Source of the DNA: Blastococcus sp. TF02-09 | Lineage (GTDB): Bacteria; Actinomycetota; Actinomycetes; Mycobacteriales; Geodermatophilaceae | Reading direction: 5' to 3' | Length of the DNA stretch: 64,000 nucleotides | Assembly: GCF_003319105.1 (NCBI RefSeq) | Contig: NZ_QOHH01000004.1 | Span: forward strand, 1 to 64,000 | Shown: positions 27,024 to 35,705 of the stretch, piece by piece | Layout: every line of letters starts with the position of its first letter | Position numbering within the stretch: position 1 is the first letter of the stretch | Made by a program: the position numbers and the translations under genes | The notes under the pieces: generated by a model | What the model saw: the letters and a program-made list of their open reading frames with translations, nothing else | Databases searched by the model: none | Told to the model about the DNA's origin: nothing

Positions 27024-27043
27024 TCGACCTGTCGACAGGTCGA
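27024..27043. terminator. 20-bp perfect palindrome between convergent genes
   Basis: TCGACCTGTCGACAGGTCGA begins right after the oxidoreductase stop and ends two bases before the stop of the convergent transglutaminase-like gene. It is fully self-complementary and can serve both strands. There is no T tract. A termination role is inferred only from position. Confidence 0.5.
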
Positions 27044-27045
27044 CG

Positions 27046-27831
27046 TCAGGGGAGCGGGAACGGGGTCTCGTCGGGGGCGGGCAGCTCGCCGGCGGTGGTC
27101 GCCGTGACGGTCATGCCCTCGAAGCGCGCGACGCCGCCGAGCGTGGTGAGGAAGGCGGTGTCGGCGGCGTCCCGGCCCGCGCAGATGCGGACCAGCGAGC
27201 GCGTGGGGGCCAGCCGGGTCGCGTCGACCACGCACCAGGTGCCGTCGACGTCGGCCTCCACGACCGCGTGGAAGTCCATCGGCTGCAGGCCGGGCGCGTA
27301 GACCGCGACCAGCCGCGCGGGCACCTCGAGCGCCCGCAGCAGCGTGTTGGTCAGGTGGGCGTAGTCGCGGCACACCCCCTGCCCCACGAGCAGGGTGTCG
27401 ACGGCGGTGTCCACCGGCCGGCTCGATCCCGAGGTGTAGGTCAGCCGCCGGTGCACCCAGTCGGCGACGGCGGGCACCAGCTGCGCCCGCGGCATCGTCG
27501 CGTCGAACTCCGCGTGCGCGAAGCCCTCGAGCTGGTCCGACGGGCAGTAGCGGCTGGGCCGCAGCGCGACCGCCCAGTCGGCCGGGGTGACGGGGCGCGG
27601 CGCCCCGCCGTCCTCCACCGCGGCCGAGTAGGTGATCGTGGTCCGCCCGGCGGGGAGCTCGAGGCGGTGCACCCGGGCGCCGTCGACCTCGAACTCCTCC
27701 GGCTCGAGGAACGTGCCGCCCGCATCCACCGTGAGCTGCTCGGTCAGCGGAGCGGGCACCGCCACCTGCAGCAGCGCGGTCGCCGGGGCGGGGGAGGAGA
27801 GGGACAGCGAGGCGGCGACGTCGATGCGCAT
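27046..27831 (-). CDS. Transglutaminase-like cysteine protease family protein
   Basis: The product has 261 residues from the ATG at 27831. The catalytic triad is visible: Cys in LVGQGVCRDYAHL, His in PMDFHAVVEADVDG and Asp in WCVVDATRL. An N-terminal beta domain precedes the core. Such proteins act as peptidases, amidases or ligases; many actinobacteria carry several of unknown substrate. No signal peptide is seen. It is divergent from the SGNH hydrolase gene. Confidence 0.87.
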   Translation of the reverse strand: MRIDVAASLSLSSPAPATALLQVAVPAPLTEQLTVDAGGTFLEPEEFEVDGARVHRLELPAGRTTITYSAAVEDGGAPRPVTPADWAVALRPSRYCPSDQLEGFAHAEFDATMPRAQLVPAVADWVHRRLTYTSGSSRPVDTAVDTLLVGQGVCRDYAHLTNTLLRALEVPARLVAVYAPGLQPMDFHAVVEADVDGTWCVVDATRLAPTRSLVRICAGRDAADTAFLTTLGGVARFEGMTVTATTAGELPAPDETPFPLP

Positions 27832-27967
27832 GCGGGCATCGTGACGGTGGATCGCGGCCTCCGCCCGGCGGCAACACGACCGTCGCGGCCTTCTCACGAG
27901 CCGTTCACCTGCGGGTGTGCCCGAGGGCACAACCGGGCCGTCCGCCCGGCGTGGTGGAGTGAGCGAC

Positions 27968-28765
27968 GTGCAGTTCGTCCCCACCTCCGCTCCCTGGCAC
28001 CGCTACGTCGCCCTCGGCGACTCCTTCACCGAGGGGCTGAACGACGCCGACCCGGCGCGGCCCGACGAGTTCCGCGGCTGGGCCGACCGGCTCGCCGGGC
28101 ACCTGGCCGCCGCCACCGACGACGACGTCGAGTACGCCAACCTCGCCATCCGCGGGCGGCTGCTGCGCCAGGTGGTCGAGGAGCAGGTGCCCGTGGCGCT
28201 GGAGGCGCGGCCGGACCTGGTCAGCCTGGTCGCCGGCGGCAACGACCTCATGCGGCCCGGCGCCGACCCCGACGCGCTGGCCGCCACCCTCGAGGCTGCC
28301 GTCGTCCGGTTCCGCGAGGCCGGCGCCGACGTGCTGCTGGCCACCGGCGTCGACCCCCGCGCCACCCCGCTGCTGCGCCGGGCCCGGGCCCGGATCGCCG
28401 TCTTCAACGCCGGCATCTGGGCCGTCGCCGCCCGCACCGGTGCCGCCGTCCTCGACCAGTGGAGCGCCGGCTGGCTGCAGGACGCACGGCTGTGGGACAC
28501 CGACCGCATCCACCTCACCCCCGAGGGGCACCGGCGCATCGCGCTGGCCGCGGCGAGCGCGCTGGGGGTGCCCGCCGGGGACGACGAGTGGCGCATCCCG
28601 CTGCCGCCGCAGCCGGCGCGCGCGTTCCGGGTCGCGGTCGCCGAGGAGGCCGCGTGGGTGCGCGGCCACGTGGGCCCGTGGATCGGCCGGCGGCTGCGCG
28701 GGACGTCCTCGGGGGACGGGCGCGCGCCGAAGCGGCCCGTGCCCCTGGCGTTGCCGCGCGCCTAG
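27968..28765 (+). CDS. SGNH/GDSL-family hydrolase
   Basis: The product has 265 residues from the GTG at 27968, chosen for GGAG eight bases upstream. It carries block I VALGDSFTEGL with the nucleophilic serine, the asparagine of block III in GGNDLMRPG, and DRIHLTPEGH with the Asp-His pair. It would hydrolyse an ester (lipase, acetyl-esterase or thioesterase). No signal peptide is present, so it acts in the cytoplasm. The stop overlaps the end of the convergent glycosidase gene by four bases. Confidence 0.88.
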   Translation: MQFVPTSAPWHRYVALGDSFTEGLNDADPARPDEFRGWADRLAGHLAAATDDDVEYANLAIRGRLLRQVVEEQVPVALEARPDLVSLVAGGNDLMRPGADPDALAATLEAAVVRFREAGADVLLATGVDPRATPLLRRARARIAVFNAGIWAVAARTGAAVLDQWSAGWLQDARLWDTDRIHLTPEGHRRIALAAASALGVPAGDDEWRIPLPPQPARAFRVAVAEEAAWVRGHVGPWIGRRLRGTSSGDGRAPKRPVPLALPRA

Positions 28766-30540
28766 CGGCCGCGCGTGGCGGCGGCGAGCAGCTCCGGGTC
28801 GACCTTGGGCGTCCGGTCGGCGCGCAGGAGACCGTTGACCTCCTGGTAGGTGTCGGTCAGCTGCGTCCAGCAGGCACCGGCCAGCACCTCCGAGTCGTGC
28901 ACGGCGCGCCACATCGCCCGGTAGCGCTCGAGCAGCTCTCCAGGCGTCCCGGCGTTGCCGTACCCCCAGGCCGCTGTGCTGCTCGTGGCGCCGAGCGGAT
29001 CGGTGACCAGCTCGTCCGGCGCACCCAGCGAGATGCCGCCGAACTCCGACAGCACGACCGCACGCCCGCCCGCCGGCGCCCGGTCCAGGTCGGCGAGCCG
29101 GCCGTCGGACCGCCGTGCCGCCAGCCGTCGCGACAGGGCGTCGGCGTCGGCGTAGCGGGCCGCCAGCCGCTCGGGTGACTGCTCGTAGTCGTGCACCCCC
29201 AGCAGCTGCCCGCCGGAGGTCTCCCACCCGTCGTTGGCCGACACCGGCCGGGTGCCGTCGAGGGCGCCGGCGACGGCGGCGAGCGCGTGCGCCAGCTCGG
29301 CCTGCCGCGGGTCGTGCTCGGCCTCCGGCGCACCCCACGACTCGTTCGTCGGCACCCAGGCCACGACGCTCGGATGGCCGCGGTGGGCGACGACGACGTC
29401 GGCCCACTCGGCCAGCAGCCGACGCGCCGAGACGTCGCCGGGCCGGTAGGCCGACGGCATCTCGGCCCACACCAGCATCCCGAGCCGGTCGGCCCAGGCG
29501 AGGTAGCGCGGGTCCTCCGTCTTCTGGTGCTTGCGCGCACCGTGGAAGCCCAGGGACCGGGTGAGCTCCAGGTCGCGGCGCAGCGCGTCGCCGTCCGGCG
29601 GCGTCAGCCCGGTCGACGGCCAGTACCCCTGGTCCAGGACCATCCGGGTCCGGACGGCGCGGTCGTTGAGCAGGAACCGGCCGTCCTCCACGCGCACGCT
29701 GCGCAGCGCGGTGTAGGTGTCCACCTCGTCGACGACCTGGCCGCGGGGGTCGACCAGCGCGAGCGCGCCGTCGACCAGCACGGGTCGGTCCGGCCACCAC
29801 AGCAGTGCGACGCGGTCGTCGACACCGCCGTCCCCCAGGGCGAAGGTCCGGGTCATCTCGGGCCGGGTGACCAGGACGTCGTCGTCGACCAGCACCCGCC
29901 CGGCCGCGGAGAGCCGGATCCGCAGCCGGGAGCCGACGGCGTCCGGCGACATCCGGACGGTCGCGGTGACGGTGGTCGTCCGTGGCTCGGCCGACCAGCG
30001 GACGTCCTCGATGCGGACGGCCGGGGCCTGCTCCAGCCAGACCGTGCGCCAGATGCCGGTGGTGCGCGGGTACCAGATCGCGTGCGGCTCCTGCTGCCAC
30101 TCCTGCTTGCCGCGCGGTGCGTCGAGATCGCGCTCGTCGTCCTCGGCGCGCACCACCAGGTCCGCACCGGTGTCCCCGAGCTGGTCGGTGACGTCCACCG
30201 ACCAGGGGGTCCAGCCGCCCTCGTGCCGGGCGACGTGCTGCCCGCCGACCCAGACGTCGGCGATCCGGTCCACGGCGCCGAGGTGCAGCAGCGTCCGGAC
30301 GCCCGGTGCGGCGGCCGGGAGGGGCCGGCGGTACCAGGCCCGGCGCACCGGCCCGTCCAGCGCCAGCCCGCTCGCCGGCGTCTCGGGGGCGAAGGGCACC
30401 CGGATGCGGTCGGCGAAGGGCACGCTGCCCAGCGCCATCGCCGCGTCACGGTCGGCGGTGAACTCCCACTCCCCGTCCAGCAGCTCGACCGGCCGGCGCA
30501 CGAGGGGCTGCGGGTGGTGGACCGCGTCGTAGGCCCTCAC
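28762..30540 (-). CDS. Glycoside hydrolase family 2 protein (beta-glycosidase-like)
   Basis: The product has 592 residues from a GTG at 30540. It has the sugar-binding jelly-roll (ELLDGEWEF, then AWYRRPL and GGWTPWSVDVTD), an immunoglobulin-like domain and a TIM barrel. The acid/base is the glutamate of PTNESWG and the nucleophile that of VLSEFGG. It would cleave a beta-glucuronide, galactoside or mannoside in the cytoplasm, as there is no signal peptide. The start is uncertain. An ATG at 30581 opens a 14-codon out-of-frame peptide whose TGA overlaps the GTG, which may reflect coupling or chance. Confidence 0.85.
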   Translation of the reverse strand: MRAYDAVHHPQPLVRRPVELLDGEWEFTADRDAAMALGSVPFADRIRVPFAPETPASGLALDGPVRRAWYRRPLPAAAPGVRTLLHLGAVDRIADVWVGGQHVARHEGGWTPWSVDVTDQLGDTGADLVVRAEDDERDLDAPRGKQEWQQEPHAIWYPRTTGIWRTVWLEQAPAVRIEDVRWSAEPRTTTVTATVRMSPDAVGSRLRIRLSAAGRVLVDDDVLVTRPEMTRTFALGDGGVDDRVALLWWPDRPVLVDGALALVDPRGQVVDEVDTYTALRSVRVEDGRFLLNDRAVRTRMVLDQGYWPSTGLTPPDGDALRRDLELTRSLGFHGARKHQKTEDPRYLAWADRLGMLVWAEMPSAYRPGDVSARRLLAEWADVVVAHRGHPSVVAWVPTNESWGAPEAEHDPRQAELAHALAAVAGALDGTRPVSANDGWETSGGQLLGVHDYEQSPERLAARYADADALSRRLAARRSDGRLADLDRAPAGGRAVVLSEFGGISLGAPDELVTDPLGATSSTAAWGYGNAGTPGELLERYRAMWRAVHDSEVLAGACWTQLTDTYQEVNGLLRADRTPKVDPELLAAATRGR

Positions 30541-30761
30541 CGGCGGCGCGCACGGGTCGGAGGGAGGGAGACGGTCGTCATCGGGTCGTCCCGTCAGTGG
30601 GGTGCAGGCCCGACGCCCGATGCGTCGGCCCTGCACAGCGGAGTGACGTGCTGAACGGTGCTCCGGGTGCCGGGCCTCATTCGACCAGACGACGGGGGCG
30701 TGCGCTCCCCGGTACGGCGCGGCGGTGTCCGCCTCCCTCGCCGCCGCTGGGCCTTGACGGC

Positions 30762-30780
30762 GCACTTCTATTTTGCAAGT
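30762..30780. promoter_or_regulatory. AT-rich inverted repeat upstream of VOC-HxlR pair
   Basis: CACTT-N9-AAGTG with the centre CTATTTTGC is the most AT-rich patch in this neighbourhood. It ends eight bases before the GTG of the VOC gene. It is a plausible operator for the HxlR-type regulator encoded two genes on, overlapping the promoter. The arms are short, so this is tentative. Confidence 0.35.
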
Positions 30781-30788
30781 GTCTCGCC

Positions 30789-31193
30789 GTGAGCCTCTTC
30801 ATCACCTGCCCTGTCGAGGACGTCGCGCGGGCGACCGCCTTCTACACCGCCCTCGGCTGGACCCTCAACGCCGAGATGTCCGACCACAACGTCTCGTGCT
30901 TCGCGATCGCGCCGGAGCAGTACGTCATGCTCGGCAGCCGCGAGATGTACGCGAGCGTCGGTGGCACCGAGGAGCTGGTCGGGGGGCCCGGCACACCCTC
31001 GAAGGTCACGGTGTCGTTCGACCTCGGCAGCCGCGAGGCGGTCGACCAGCTGGTCGACCGCGCCGGCGCCGCCGGTGGGCGGATCGGGGACACCGACGAT
31101 TACCCCTTCATGTACCAGCGCCAGTTCGACGACCCCGACGGCTACCACTGGTCGCCGTTCTGGATGAAGCCGGACGCCGATCCGACCGCGTGA
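30789..31193 (+). CDS. VOC (glyoxalase-fold) family protein
   Basis: The product has 134 residues. It shows the fold pattern ITCPVEDVARATAFYTALGW at the start and FDDPDGYHWSPFWMKPD at the end, as in glyoxalase / bleomycin-resistance-related proteins of the PhnB-like branch. The GTG start has no ribosome site. The stop overlaps the regulator start (GTGA), so the two are cotranscribed and probably functionally linked. The substrate is unknown. Confidence 0.85.
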   Translation: MSLFITCPVEDVARATAFYTALGWTLNAEMSDHNVSCFAIAPEQYVMLGSREMYASVGGTEELVGGPGTPSKVTVSFDLGSREAVDQLVDRAGAAGGRIGDTDDYPFMYQRQFDDPDGYHWSPFWMKPDADPTA

Positions 31194-31492
31194 GCGACCT
31201 CTCCGCCGCCCTCCGCGTCGTCGGAGCCCGCTGGGCACTGCTCGTCGTGGAGCGGCTGCTCGACGGCCCGCAGCGCTACGGCGACCTGCAGCGCGACCTC
31301 GGAGTGCCGACCAACGTGCTCGCGACCCGACTCCGCGAGCTCGAGGAGGCCGGCGTGCTGACCCGGCTGCCCCTCCGGCACAACACCCGGGCCTACGCGC
31401 TGACCGATCGCGGGCTCGCCCTCCGGGAGTCGATCGTCGCGCTCGGCCGCTGGGGTGCAGAGCAGCCGCGGGCCGGGCGCGACCCGGCCTAG
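31190..31492 (+). CDS. HxlR-type winged-helix transcriptional regulator
   Basis: The product has 100 residues. It matches the HxlR/DUF24 domain: VGARWALLVVERLLDGPQRY, then GVPTNVLATRLRELEEAGVL. It lacks the usual redox cysteine. It starts by overlapping the VOC stop and likely autoregulates the pair through the AT-rich repeat upstream. Its TAG stop shares the palindrome CTAG with the stop of the convergent gene, so the two coding regions overlap by four bases. Confidence 0.85.
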   Translation: MSDLSAALRVVGARWALLVVERLLDGPQRYGDLQRDLGVPTNVLATRLRELEEAGVLTRLPLRHNTRAYALTDRGLALRESIVALGRWGAEQPRAGRDPA

Positions 31493-33447
31493 GAGTCCTC
31501 GGGCTCGTCGGCGAGGTGGTCGAAGAGCCCGAACTTGCCGGTGTCGTCGGTGGCGAGCACGACCCGCCGCGGCGTACCGGGCATCGCCGGGCGCGGCTGC
31601 GGGACGACCGGGATCTCCAGCGCGTCGGGGAGGAGTGGGCCGGCGACGTCCTCGGCCGGGGTGTCGGTGACCTCGCCGATGAGCACGTCGGCCGGGCTGG
31701 GCAGCGGTGCGGGCCGGCCGAACGCGTAGCCCTGCGCCATCGCGCAGCCGTGGTCGAGGAGCCAGGCGGCCTGGTCGAGGTCCTCGATGCCCTCGGCGAT
31801 CACCTGGAGCCCCATGCCCCGCCCCAGCTGCAGCAGGCCCTGCACGAGGGCGGCGGTCGCGGGCTCGGCCACGACGTCGGCGACGAAGGAGCGGTCGATC
31901 TTGAGCGTGTGGATGGGCAGCCGGTGCAGTGCGGTGATGGCCGAGTAGCCGGTGCCGAAGTCGTCGAGGGCCAGGGTCACGCCCTGGTCGGTGACGACGG
32001 CGACGGAGTGCAGCGTGGCCTCGGCGGCGAACAGCGCCGTCGACTCGGTGATCTCCAGCTCCAGCCGCGACGGGTCGAGGCCGGACTCCTCGAGCGCGGC
32101 GGCGACCAGCTCGCTGAACCCGTCCTCGGCGAGGTGTCGGGCGGAGACGTTGACGTGGACGCGCAGCTCGTCGGGCCAGGTGGCGGCGTCGTTGCAGGCC
32201 CGCCGGAGCACCCAGGCGCCCAGCTTGGAGGTGAGCCGGTTGTTCTCCGCGGCGTCCAGGAAGGCGCCCGGGGGGAGCAGCCCGCGGGTCGGGTGCTGCC
32301 AGCGGATGAGCGCCTCGTAGCCCAGCAGCGACTCGTCGGCCAGGTGCACGATCGGCTGGTAGAACAGCCGCAGCTCGTCGTTGTCGAGCGCGTGCCGGAG
32401 GTCGACCTCGAGCTGCAGCGCGTCGACGTCGCTGTCGCTCAGCGCACCCTCGTGCACCTCGACGCGGGCCCGGCTGCCATCGACCTTGGCCCGGTTCAGC
32501 GCGCTCTGCGCCTGGCGCAGCAGGTCGTCGGGGGTCATGTCGGAGCCGAGCGTGAGCCCGACGCTGGCCGACAGCGTGATCTCGCGGTCGAGCACCACGA
32601 ACGGCTCGTCGAGCACGCTGAGCAGGCGCTCGGCCAGGGCGCGCAGGCCCTCCAGGTCCTCGACGTCCTCGGCGACGACGAGGAACTCGTCGGCACCGAG
32701 CCGCACGGCGGTGTCCTCCACGCGGGTGCTCCACCGGAGCCGGTCGGCGACCTGGCTCAGCAGCATGTCGCCGGCCTCGTGGCCGAGGGCGTCGTTCACC
32801 GCGCGGAACCGGTCGATGTTGAGGTGCACCAGCCCGACCTGCAGGCCGCGGCGGCGGGACAGCGCGACGGCGTGCCGCAGCCGGTCGGTGAGCGCGCGGC
32901 GGTTGGGCAGGCCGGTGAGCGGGTCGGTGAACGCGCGGCGGACCAGGTCGTCCTCGGCCCGGCGGCGGTCGGTGACGTCGACCAGCGAGAGCACCACGAA
33001 CTGCGGGGCGCCGTTGTTGTGCCGGACGATCTCGTGGGCCTGCACGACCCAGAGCTCCGTGCCGTCGGAGCGGCGCAGGCGGCGCTCGCCGTCGAGCAGG
33101 AGGCTCGGGTCGAGGGCGGGCTCGCCGGGGGCGGGCTCCAGGCCGAGGTCGCCGACCGGCGGGTCGTCGGGGTGGGCCAGCAGGTCGACGTGCCGGCCGG
33201 CCAGCTCGTCGGCGCTGCGGCCGGTGAGCGCGCACATGACCGGGTTCGCGACCAGCACGTGGCCGTCCAGGTCGACCAGCGCCTTGGCGATCGGGGCGGA
33301 GAGGAAGAGCGCCTGGAACAGCTGGCCGCGATCGGCGAGCAGCGTGTCGATCGCCCGCATCCGCTGCCGGGCCGCCGCGGTGGGCGGGCTGTCGGGCTGC
33401 CACGGCGACTCGGGGGCGGGAAGGCTCACCGGGTCAGGGTTACGCAT
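31489..33447 (-). CDS. PAS-GGDEF-EAL cyclic-di-GMP signalling protein
   Basis: The product has 652 residues from the ATG at 33447. The PAS domain covers about residues 40-165 (ALVDLDGHVLVANPVMCAL). The GGDEF domain reads RLGADEF, with one glycine changed to alanine, and an intact RVED inhibitory site five residues before it. The EAL domain has YEALIRW, DDFGTGYS and AEGIED, all the metal and catalytic residues expected of an active phosphodiesterase. It probably degrades c-di-GMP under control of its PAS sensor, with GTP binding by the variant GGDEF domain possibly activating it. A GTG at 33501 could extend the N-terminus by 18 residues. Confidence 0.88.
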   Translation of the reverse strand: MRNPDPVSLPAPESPWQPDSPPTAAARQRMRAIDTLLADRGQLFQALFLSAPIAKALVDLDGHVLVANPVMCALTGRSADELAGRHVDLLAHPDDPPVGDLGLEPAPGEPALDPSLLLDGERRLRRSDGTELWVVQAHEIVRHNNGAPQFVVLSLVDVTDRRRAEDDLVRRAFTDPLTGLPNRRALTDRLRHAVALSRRRGLQVGLVHLNIDRFRAVNDALGHEAGDMLLSQVADRLRWSTRVEDTAVRLGADEFLVVAEDVEDLEGLRALAERLLSVLDEPFVVLDREITLSASVGLTLGSDMTPDDLLRQAQSALNRAKVDGSRARVEVHEGALSDSDVDALQLEVDLRHALDNDELRLFYQPIVHLADESLLGYEALIRWQHPTRGLLPPGAFLDAAENNRLTSKLGAWVLRRACNDAATWPDELRVHVNVSARHLAEDGFSELVAAALEESGLDPSRLELEITESTALFAAEATLHSVAVVTDQGVTLALDDFGTGYSAITALHRLPIHTLKIDRSFVADVVAEPATAALVQGLLQLGRGMGLQVIAEGIEDLDQAAWLLDHGCAMAQGYAFGRPAPLPSPADVLIGEVTDTPAEDVAGPLLPDALEIPVVPQPRPAMPGTPRRVVLATDDTGKFGLFDHLADEPEDS

Positions 33448-33600
33448 CGGAGGCGAGAAATGACGGAACTCGTCCACGGAGAGTCGTGATCGTGCCGTCA
33501 CCCTGCGTAAGACGCCGACGGGACCTGGCGGGATCTGCCCACGAGAGCCCGTCGGACCCGGCAGGTCACGCCCATGGGGTCCGCCCTGGGCGTCCGGGCG

Positions 33601-33903
33601 TCACTCGCCGATGGTCACCCCGGGGGAGAAGGCGACGTAGCCGGCGAAGTCGGTGCCCACCCGCTCCACGGCCGACGGCTTGAGGTCGGGGTAGCTCCAG
33701 GCGCCGTCGGACGTCGTCCCGGACGGGGTGACGACGTCCCAGTACTGGGCGTCGCCCTTCCACGGGCAGGTGTAGGGGGTCGCGCTCCGGGTGAGCGCCC
33801 CCTCGACCACGGCCGACGGCGGGAAGTACCAGTTGCCCTCGATCCGGACGAGCTCGGACTCCGGGGCCTCGGCGACGACGGTGCCGTTGACGGTGGCGCG
33901 CAT
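33601..33903 (-). CDS. DUF427 domain protein
   Basis: The product has 100 residues and contains GNWYFPPSAV, TPYTCPWKGDAQYWDV and WSYPDLKPSAVERVG, the conserved core of DUF427. The family is small, beta-rich and of unknown function. The cysteine in TCPWKG is conserved in the family. It is divergent from the luciferase-like gene at 34 kb. Confidence 0.85.
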   Translation of the reverse strand: MRATVNGTVVAEAPESELVRIEGNWYFPPSAVVEGALTRSATPYTCPWKGDAQYWDVVTPSGTTSDGAWSYPDLKPSAVERVGTDFAGYVAFSPGVTIGE

Positions 33904-34013
33904 GGGGATCTCCTCCCGTCGGACCGCCCGCTGCGGTCGCTGCCGGGCGCAACGCCGCCCCGGGCCCGGGTCATCCCGGGAACACGGCGCGCGGCGGCGG
34001 CGCTGGGTGCTGC

Positions 34014-35045
34014 GTGGACAAGAAGATCGGCTTCCTGAACTTCGGGCACTGGCAGCCCATCCCCGGCTCGCAGGTGCGGACCGGCCGGGACGCGCTGCTC
34101 CAGACCGTCGAGCTCGCCGAGGCGGCCGAGGAGATCGGCCTGGACGGTGCCTACGTGCGGGTGCACCACTTCGCCCGCCAGCTCGCCTCGCCCTTCCCGC
34201 TGCTGTCGGCGATGGCCGCGCGCACGTCCCGCATCGAGCTGGGCACCGGGATCATCGACATGCGCTACGAGAACCCGCTGTACATGGCGGAGGAGGCCGC
34301 CGCGGCCGACCTGATCAGCGGCGGCCGGCTGCAGCTCGGCGTCAGCCGGGGATCACCGGAGACGGCGCTGCGCGGCTCGGAGGCCTTCGGGTACGTGCCG
34401 GCCCCCGGCAGCGACGACGCCGAGCTGGCCCGGCAGAAGACCGGGCTGTTCCTGGCGGCGATCTCCGGCGAGCCGGTCGTCGACGCCGACCCGGCGATGA
34501 CCGGCGGGCGCCCCGGGCGGCTGTCCGTCCAGCCGCAGTCACCCGGCCTGGCCGACCGCATCTGGTGGGGATCGGGCACCCGGGCCACGGCGGAGTGGAC
34601 CGCGGGGCAGGGCATGAACCTGATGAGCTCCACGCTCCTGGTCGAGGACACCGGCGTGCCCTTCGACGAGCTCCAGGCCGAGCAGATCGCGCGGTTCCGC
34701 CAGGCCTGGCGCGAGTCGGGGTGGGAGCGCGAGCCACGGGTGTCGGTGAGCCGCAGCGTCCTGCCGATCGTCAGCGACCTCGACCGCCAGTACTTCGGCG
34801 GCGACCCCGGCGAGGACCAGATCGGCATCCTCGAGGGCGTGCGCGCGCGGTTCGGCAAGAGCTACGTCGGGGAGCCCGACCGGCTCGCCGAGGACCTGGC
34901 CAAGGACGCCGCCGTCCGCGAGGCCGACACCCTGCTGCTCACGGTGCCCAACATGCTCGGCGTCGAGTACAACGCCCGGCTGCTGCAGACCGTCGTCGAG
35001 CACGTCGCCCCGGCGATCGGCTGGGTGCACCCCGACCGGCGCTGA
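34014..35045 (+). CDS. Luciferase-like flavin-dependent oxidoreductase (LLM class)
   Basis: The product has 343 residues and starts KKIGFLNFGHWQPIPGSQVR. It has the LLM barrel motifs LDGAYVRVHHFARQLASPFP, SRIELGTGIIDMRYENPLYM and GGRLQLGVSRG. It uses FMN or F420 as cofactor; with fbiC in the window F420 use is possible. It would be a monooxygenase or dehydrogenase of unknown substrate. The GTG start at 34014 has no clear ribosome site. It converges on the BLUF gene with a three-base gap. Confidence 0.88.
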   Translation: MDKKIGFLNFGHWQPIPGSQVRTGRDALLQTVELAEAAEEIGLDGAYVRVHHFARQLASPFPLLSAMAARTSRIELGTGIIDMRYENPLYMAEEAAAADLISGGRLQLGVSRGSPETALRGSEAFGYVPAPGSDDAELARQKTGLFLAAISGEPVVDADPAMTGGRPGRLSVQPQSPGLADRIWWGSGTRATAEWTAGQGMNLMSSTLLVEDTGVPFDELQAEQIARFRQAWRESGWEREPRVSVSRSVLPIVSDLDRQYFGGDPGEDQIGILEGVRARFGKSYVGEPDRLAEDLAKDAAVREADTLLLTVPNMLGVEYNARLLQTVVEHVAPAIGWVHPDRR

Positions 35046-35048
35046 CGG

Positions 35049-35498
35049 TCAGACGACGGGTGCCGGGCCCCGTGCGGCCTGGCGCATCACCTGCAGCACG
35101 GCCTCCTGGCGTTCGGAGGTCCCGCGGCTGGTGGCTGGCGTGACCGACGCCTCGCGGGCGATCAGGTAGGTGTCGGGCGCCGAACCGTCCTGGGACACGC
35201 GCGCCATCGCCCAGTGCGGGAACGCCCGCCCGTCGACGGGGCCCGCCTCGAGCACCGACACCTCGTCGTGCCGGGAGTCGCGCTCGATCGTCGCGAACAC
35301 CGACCGCACCCGCGCCTCGTCCCCCTCGAGCGTCTGCACGAACCGCTGGTCGGACAGCAGCAGGGCCCCGGTGATCCCGGCGCGCTTGTTGTTCGACCGG
35401 GCGGTGGTGAAGAGCTTCCCCAGCTCGGCCGGACGCTGCTGGGGGGCGATCCTGATACGGCTCCGGTAGATCAACCGGAACGTCGTCTCCTCGCTCAT
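35049..35498 (-). CDS. BLUF-domain blue-light photoreceptor
   Basis: The product has 149 residues and is a single-domain BLUF protein. It starts FRLIYRSRI with Y11, has SNNKRAGITGALLL with N36/N37, RFVQTLEGD with Q55, and FPHWAM with W96. These match the FAD-contacting Tyr, Asn, Gln and Trp of AppA-type BLUF domains. It would bind FAD and switch under blue light, acting on a partner protein. The ATG is preceded by GGAGG at ten bases. Its upstream region carries two copies of the TCTCA-N3-TGAGA-type palindrome also found at the monooxygenase operon, suggesting shared control. Confidence 0.85.
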   Translation of the reverse strand: MSEETTFRLIYRSRIRIAPQQRPAELGKLFTTARSNNKRAGITGALLLSDQRFVQTLEGDEARVRSVFATIERDSRHDEVSVLEAGPVDGRAFPHWAMARVSQDGSAPDTYLIAREASVTPATSRGTSERQEAVLQVMRQAARGPAPVV

Positions 35499-35570
35499 CG
35501 CACGTGGTCCTCCGGCGGTCGGCAGGCGGGTACGGGCAGCCATGGTGGTCGCGGGGTTCCTCCCGCGCCG

Positions 35571-35626
35571 TCTCACTCTGCGACGCCACCGCCCGCCGCC
35601 GGCCGACGCGAAATCTCAAAGTGAGA
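35571..35626. promoter_or_regulatory. Tandem TCTCA-N3-TGAGA-type operators (BLUF / membrane protein region)
   Basis: A perfect copy, TCTCAAAGTGAGA, lies at 35614-35626. An imperfect one, TCTCACTCTGCGA, lies at 35571-35583, 43 bases away centre to centre. The same palindrome occurs twice near the prm operon. They are likely binding sites for the MimR-like activator encoded at 35955-37772, serving the BLUF gene, the small membrane protein gene, or both. Confidence 0.65.
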
Positions 35627-35705
35627 CCCACCGCCCGCCGGTCCGGCGCCACCGTGGCCGCAGGCGGGCGCCCCCGTCCGCCGCGGCCAGGACCGGAGGT
35701 GCTCG

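Noticed and set aside
30540-30581. A 14-codon open frame (MTTVSLPPTRARRR) overlapping the glycosidase start
   Set aside because: It could be a leader peptide, but it has no ribosome site and its length is well within chance, so it is only mentioned in the glycosidase entry.
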